Assembly (NCBI RefSeq): GCF_029168945.1
Contig: NC_083604.1
Location: 41,411,686-41,475,685, forward strand
Reading direction: 5' to 3'
Source of the DNA: Cannabis sativa
Lineage: Eukaryota > Streptophyta > Magnoliopsida > Rosales > Cannabaceae
DNA length: 64,000 nucleotides
The notes under the pieces were generated by a model that did not search any database, was not told the origin of the DNA, and was given only the letters and a program-made list of their open reading frames with translations. The stretch's first letter is position 1, and every line of letters begins with the position of its first letter. A program made the position numbers and the translations under genes. This document shows, one piece after another, positions 59,779 to 64,000 of the stretch.

Positions 59779-62391
59779 GAACCATGTTATTTTCTGTTAT
59801 TAAGTTGTAGTTTAATTTCAAATCTTCATTGTTGGTCTAACTTGGTTTGTTTTTCTAATGAGATAAATTCGTAATGGATTTTCACCATTAGACTAACATA
59901 ATAGTGTTAGATCTCGAAAGATAAATATTGTATATGCAACATCTAGATGTTCATCAATTGATGACACCTTAGAATAGTATTTTACAATATGAAACAAGAA
60001 GATTGTATAAATAAGATTACTTTGACTCTCGCTAATCGGAGCATCGTTGGATTCTTATTTAATACGAAATTATCCTAATTCCTCTTAGCTTATTCATTTC
60101 GAATTAGCTCAATGACATATTATTGGATGAATGGTCTATAAATCATATAAAGTCATTTTATATTTTCTCTTAAGAAATTAAATGACGAATATGATTATAT
60201 TCCCAAAATTCTATCTCGAAATGATATAAATCCTCAATCTTAGAAATCTCCTACTTGTATGGGCAAATCAACTTAGAGTTAAAATTACTAGTGGTGGTCC
60301 AAGAAAGAATTACTCATTATACAGTTACACTTTCACAAGTGTTTAATAACCATTTTCTTTCAATGGATTCAAACTGTATGAGTTTAGTATTCTGTGACCA
60401 GAATCCACTTGCACTATTCTAAGAACTCTTTGATGTAACTAAACCTAAGTCATCAAAAGACACAACCATATTTTATAAATCTATGGCATTTGTATCTTGT
60501 TCATAGTGGTTTTGACAAGATCGTTCTCTGCAAAGAGTTAATATGCCTATATCCACTGAAATTAAGTTCATCTCATTCGCAGATGGATGTACAATCAGGG
60601 GTGGATATGAGTTTTCGTTGTATTCTTAAAACGATCACTCTATATTTTACCTTATGCAAAAAGAAATTTGAAATGTTTGAAAAATTTCATGAATTTCTAG
60701 CAATGGTGAAAAACCATCAAGGTAAGTGGTTAAAGATCTTGCGAACTCATAGGAGTGGAGAAATAGTTAGTTGATATGCAGTTCAAAGATCATCAATTTA
60801 ATTTTTGAATTATATCCAAACTTACCTCCCCAGAAATTCGATTTGCATATTGATAATTAGTTACTAGTCGTTGCCTAAATCTTTCTATGGTAATATAATT
60901 TCAGAATGATGCAATGGTTGTATACTTAATGTAAATCATTACTAGATTCATGGATGACCTAATCGAAATCTTAAGAAAAGCTAAAAATGCTAACCATGGT
61001 TTGCATATTTGTTAGCTATTCTAAGTGATTAGGGGTGGACCATCCCATAGTCATTAGATAAGAAAGTGTTTGTTTAAATAAATACTACTTTTCTTAGAAA
61101 ATGACTAAGTCTGAAAATAAAGTAGCAAATAAAGGAGATAATTTTTTTTCTTGATTCCAAAAGTGTTCTATCATCTTATTTGACATATGATGATTCCACT
61201 GCCTCTGTTGTCTTGACACAACCGAAGAGGTCAATACCATTTAGTTTTCTTAGACATAGTTCACGGTACCTTGTCGTAGTGGGAGAGTTTCTAGGAACTC
61301 ACTCTTCTTATGACTCGGAAGACACTAGTGGTTAAAATCCAATGTGAGTTTAAACAAGTAATGGATTGTCAAGATAAGAAACTAAGAAGAAAAACCAAGA
61401 GAACTATAGTTTGATCCATTCACATGGAGTAACCTAAAGTTTTCTATTACAAGGACATAAAAGGAAATTTTCGTTAATAAGTCTATTCAATGGACTTAAC
61501 AAAACTTCTTGTTCCTAGTATTATAGGTTTGAGTTTATCTAAACCTATGGCTTGTGGTATACCTGGTAATTACTTACTCTAATGCAAGCAACTTACTTTA
61601 ATAAGATGCTGAAGCATTTTCTTTCCAATGGCAATCTATAGAAGTTTCACAACTTCTAAGCATAGATTTTATTTATCTAAGGAAAAGTCTCAACTATTCC
61701 AGAAAAGATAACGCCATGAAACAATTTCTTAAATCAACAGTGAGAGGTGTCAGATATGCTTTTGTATGCCTTAGACCAGACACCTGCTGTTGAGTGGGAG
61801 TAATGAGTAGATATCAGATTAATCCAGGAAAGGAACATTGGAAGACAATCAAGTAAAGCTTAAGATTAAGAAGATGAACTATATGTTAGTCAATAAGGGT
61901 GTGTTTAAAACTCTTAGACTACACCACATCAGATTTCAAGACTTGCCTTCGTGCTAGAAAGTCTGCTAATAAAATGGTGACTACTCTGGGGGTGGAGTAG
62001 TGACTTTGGAGAAGTGTAATAACCTATCTGAAGTCTCTTAGTCTACCAGAAAGAGACTGAATGTTAAAGTTGCAGGAAACGTACTTATTCAGTCTAAGGA
62101 AAGTTCTATACATTTGTGGCACCGTTCCAACTTGCCTTTTACTAGTGTTACTTCCTGAATAACCAAGAAGTAGTTGCCAAAAGTATAGAATCCAGTATCC
62201 CAAGAGAGTAGACATACAGAGAGGAATTTCACGTTATCAAGGATTTTGTGATTAAGGAAGAGTAATGGTGGAGAAGAGGTTGTGTTTAATTCAACCTGTC
62301 AGATCCTATTACGAGGAGTTTACTACTATTACACTTGATTTGTATATCAAGGTGTTGAGATTATTTGAAATGCACATTTTGTTTTATATTA
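59779..62391 (+). pseudogene. Degenerate gag-pol of P
   Basis: Plus-strand counterpart of the OE debris. The only sizeable frame (60490-60774) carries integrase-core traces (KFEMFEKFHEF, KILRTHRSGE, with His in place of the second catalytic Asp). Further on there are traces of the RRSGR segment near 61280, of RT near 61400-61720 and of RNase H near 61760-62010 (GGGGGTGGAGTAGTGACTTT matches the LGGGVVVW segment of E1). It begins abruptly at the OE 5' LTR. No functional product is possible. Confidence 0.8.
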
Positions 62392-62406
62392 GTGCAAGTG
62401 GGAGTT
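62392..62406 (+). other. Polypurine tract of P
   Basis: AGTGCAAGTGGGAGTT immediately precedes the LTR, identical to the tracts of E1 and OE. Confidence 0.8.
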
Positions 62407-64000
62407 TGTTGGGTTTTATGCCCTAAATAAAACTCATTTCAATATAATCAGATTTACTTATTAATAAAGATCAGAAATAACATTTTATGTTGCATGGTTC
62501 ACATGATTTATTTTATGATTATATATATAATGTATGAATTCTATTTAAGTCCAGAACATATAAATTTGTTAAAGATTATAGTGTTGTCAGCACAGTGGAA
62601 TATTATCTTAATTATATGTTCGAAAGTTTATTCCCTAATTTATCAGAACACTTGATTTAGACTGACATGGTATAATCAGCGATAGGTATTCTTACTCCTT
62701 GGAAAAAGTGTTATGTCCTTTCCAGGACATTGGCAAAGTTTACCAGTATCGGATGTATGGAGTATACATCGAAAGGGACCGATATTGAACTTTGATTAGA
62801 TATATTATAATTTACCGTAATATTTATTCAATTCAATATCACCTGTTGATCCTAGATCAAATGATCTCAATCCTGATATGATTAGGTTCAATCTCAAGAG
62901 TGTTATTCGTGTTCTTTGATTTGTTAGTTAAGCCTACTTTTGGGTCAGGGTGATACGTACATTTTGGGAACACGGTAGTGCAATTGAGTGGGAGTGCTAA
63001 CATAAATATGGAATCTATAGCTTCTATCTGGCGAATAGAAAGTAAAGGATGATTTCCTTCGAGCTTAACCAAACAAAAATAAATGGTGGAGTACTCATTT
63101 CACTTAGCTGAAATATCATTTATACAGGGTTAAATGTTTTAAGGATAAAATACATTGTAGGGTGTTACGGTAATTTAATCCCTTTACAGTGTAAATCATC
63201 TATATAGAGGATCATTGATCACATTAGGATTATAACAATGGATAACTAATGACGTATCTATATCGTGGAACATATAGAGCGTTCTATATGACTGAGAGTG
63301 CAATTCCAAGTTCTAAGAGTGGATTCAATAAGGAATTAATAAGTTAGGGAATTTACTTGATAAATTCGGTTCGCCTTATTGGAAGCTCGGTTATATAGAC
63401 CCATGGTCCCCATACTAGTTGAGACCATACTGCTTGTAAAACTCAGTTAATTGATTTTAATTAATCAATTATAATTCTAAAAGTTAGACTATGTCTACTT
63501 TATGAATTTTCACTAAGCAAGGGCGAAATTGTAAAGAAAAGAGATTCTAGGATTATTTATTAATCAAGATACTTTATATGTCTAAATTAATAAATATATT
63601 AAACGGCAATGTTATTTAATAATTATTCTTAAGTTATTAAATAATTAGAATCGACATTTGAATGGTTAAATTGGGAAATTGGCATTTTTGACAAAATGGG
63701 AATGAAAAATAACAAAATGGGAAAGTTGCAAAGTGAGGCCCAATTTCCTTATATGGGCCGCCCACTGTGCATAGGCTTTTACCATTTTATTTTTTCATTA
63801 TGTTAATGCCATACAATTCTAACCTAAACCTAGAGGGTATTCTATAAATAGAAAGTGTTGGCTTCAGGAAACTCATGACTTGCACATTTGTTTCTTTCAG
63901 AAAAAGCTATGCGCCACTTTCTCTCTCTTTTCTTCTCTTCTCTAAAATTTCGAAAAATTCCTTGAGTGATAGAGTAGTGCCCACACACATCAAGTGGTAC
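62407..64000 (+). repeat. 3' LTR of P (cut by window end)
   Basis: Starts TGTTGGGTTTTATGCCC and follows the family sequence in plus orientation, with TATA octamer at 63843-63850. About 0.3 kb should lie beyond the window. The minus-strand frame at 62857-63072, and similar ones at 40334 and 48762 in other LTRs, are LTR background. Confidence 0.92.
63843..63850 (+). promoter_or_regulatory. TATA box in the P 3' LTR
   Basis: TATAAATA at the conserved position of the family LTR. If active, transcription would leave the element towards sequence right of the window. Confidence 0.7.

Larger units (their letters stand above)
24301..64000 (+). mobile_element. Old plus-strand copia element P, split by nested insertions (extends past window)
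   Basis: Plus-strand leader pieces (24301-25148 and 34550-35661), plus-strand gag-pol debris (59779-62391), a polypurine tract and a 3' LTR from 62407 are in the right order and orientation for one element of the copia family. Between them lie the CACTA element, gypsy fragment G2 and element OE. A leader/gag part of about 0.6 kb between 35661 and 59779, and the P 5' LTR, are not seen. Unity of the pieces is inference from order, orientation and the clean CACTA insertion. Confidence 0.65.

Overview
The window is plant nuclear DNA made almost entirely of transposable elements. The evidence is the presence of Ty1/copia, Ty3/gypsy, CACTA (En/Spm type), hAT-type and LINE-derived sequences with typical plant signatures, AT-rich spacers and GT-AG introns. 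A eudicot is most likely; a particular genus cannot be proved from the sequence. No host gene that I would trust was found.

Layout. 1-4202: 5' LTR and leader of a minus-strand copia element (A1), whose LTR carries a 545-bp hAT-type MITE. 4203-4972: unassigned DNA with a 41-bp minisatellite. 4978-16322: a complete Ty3/gypsy element (G1, minus strand, target duplication ACAGT). It has lost protease, RT, RNase H and the integrase core, and it carries an intron-containing gene on the opposite strand. Two solo LTRs sit inside it. 16328-19030: a LINE-type RNase H remnant split by a copia solo LTR and a second hAT-type MITE. 19031-22293: AT-rich DNA with a GA microsatellite. 22294-24300: a small MITE and a truncated copia LTR.

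From about 24301 to beyond 64000 the sequence is best read as one old plus-strand copia element (P) broken by insertions: a 9.4-kb CACTA element (25152-34546), a gypsy fragment (G2, 35662-37253), and a minus-strand copia element of the same family (OE, 37254-59778). OE in turn contains a younger complete copia element (E1, 39115-49431, target duplication TATTC) and a gypsy-type solo LTR (51975-54405). The gag-pol remnant and 3' LTR of P follow at 59779-64000.

Coding content. E1 keeps almost all of the protease-integrase-RT-RNase H region, broken by two nonsense codons, with a shortened gag. The CACTA element keeps a two-exon TNP2-type transposase gene with one nonsense codon, and an 11-exon gene with Transposase_24-like and Ulp1-protease-like parts. 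OE and P carry only degenerate gag-pol, and they share the same lesions. The most interesting signals are the antisense gene of the gypsy family with its own TATA box and 5'UTR intron, co-varying hairpins in the copia leader, the in-frame gag to integrase-tail fusion, shared lesions that imply mobilisation of a defective copia element in trans, and long inverted copies that could yield double-stranded RNA.
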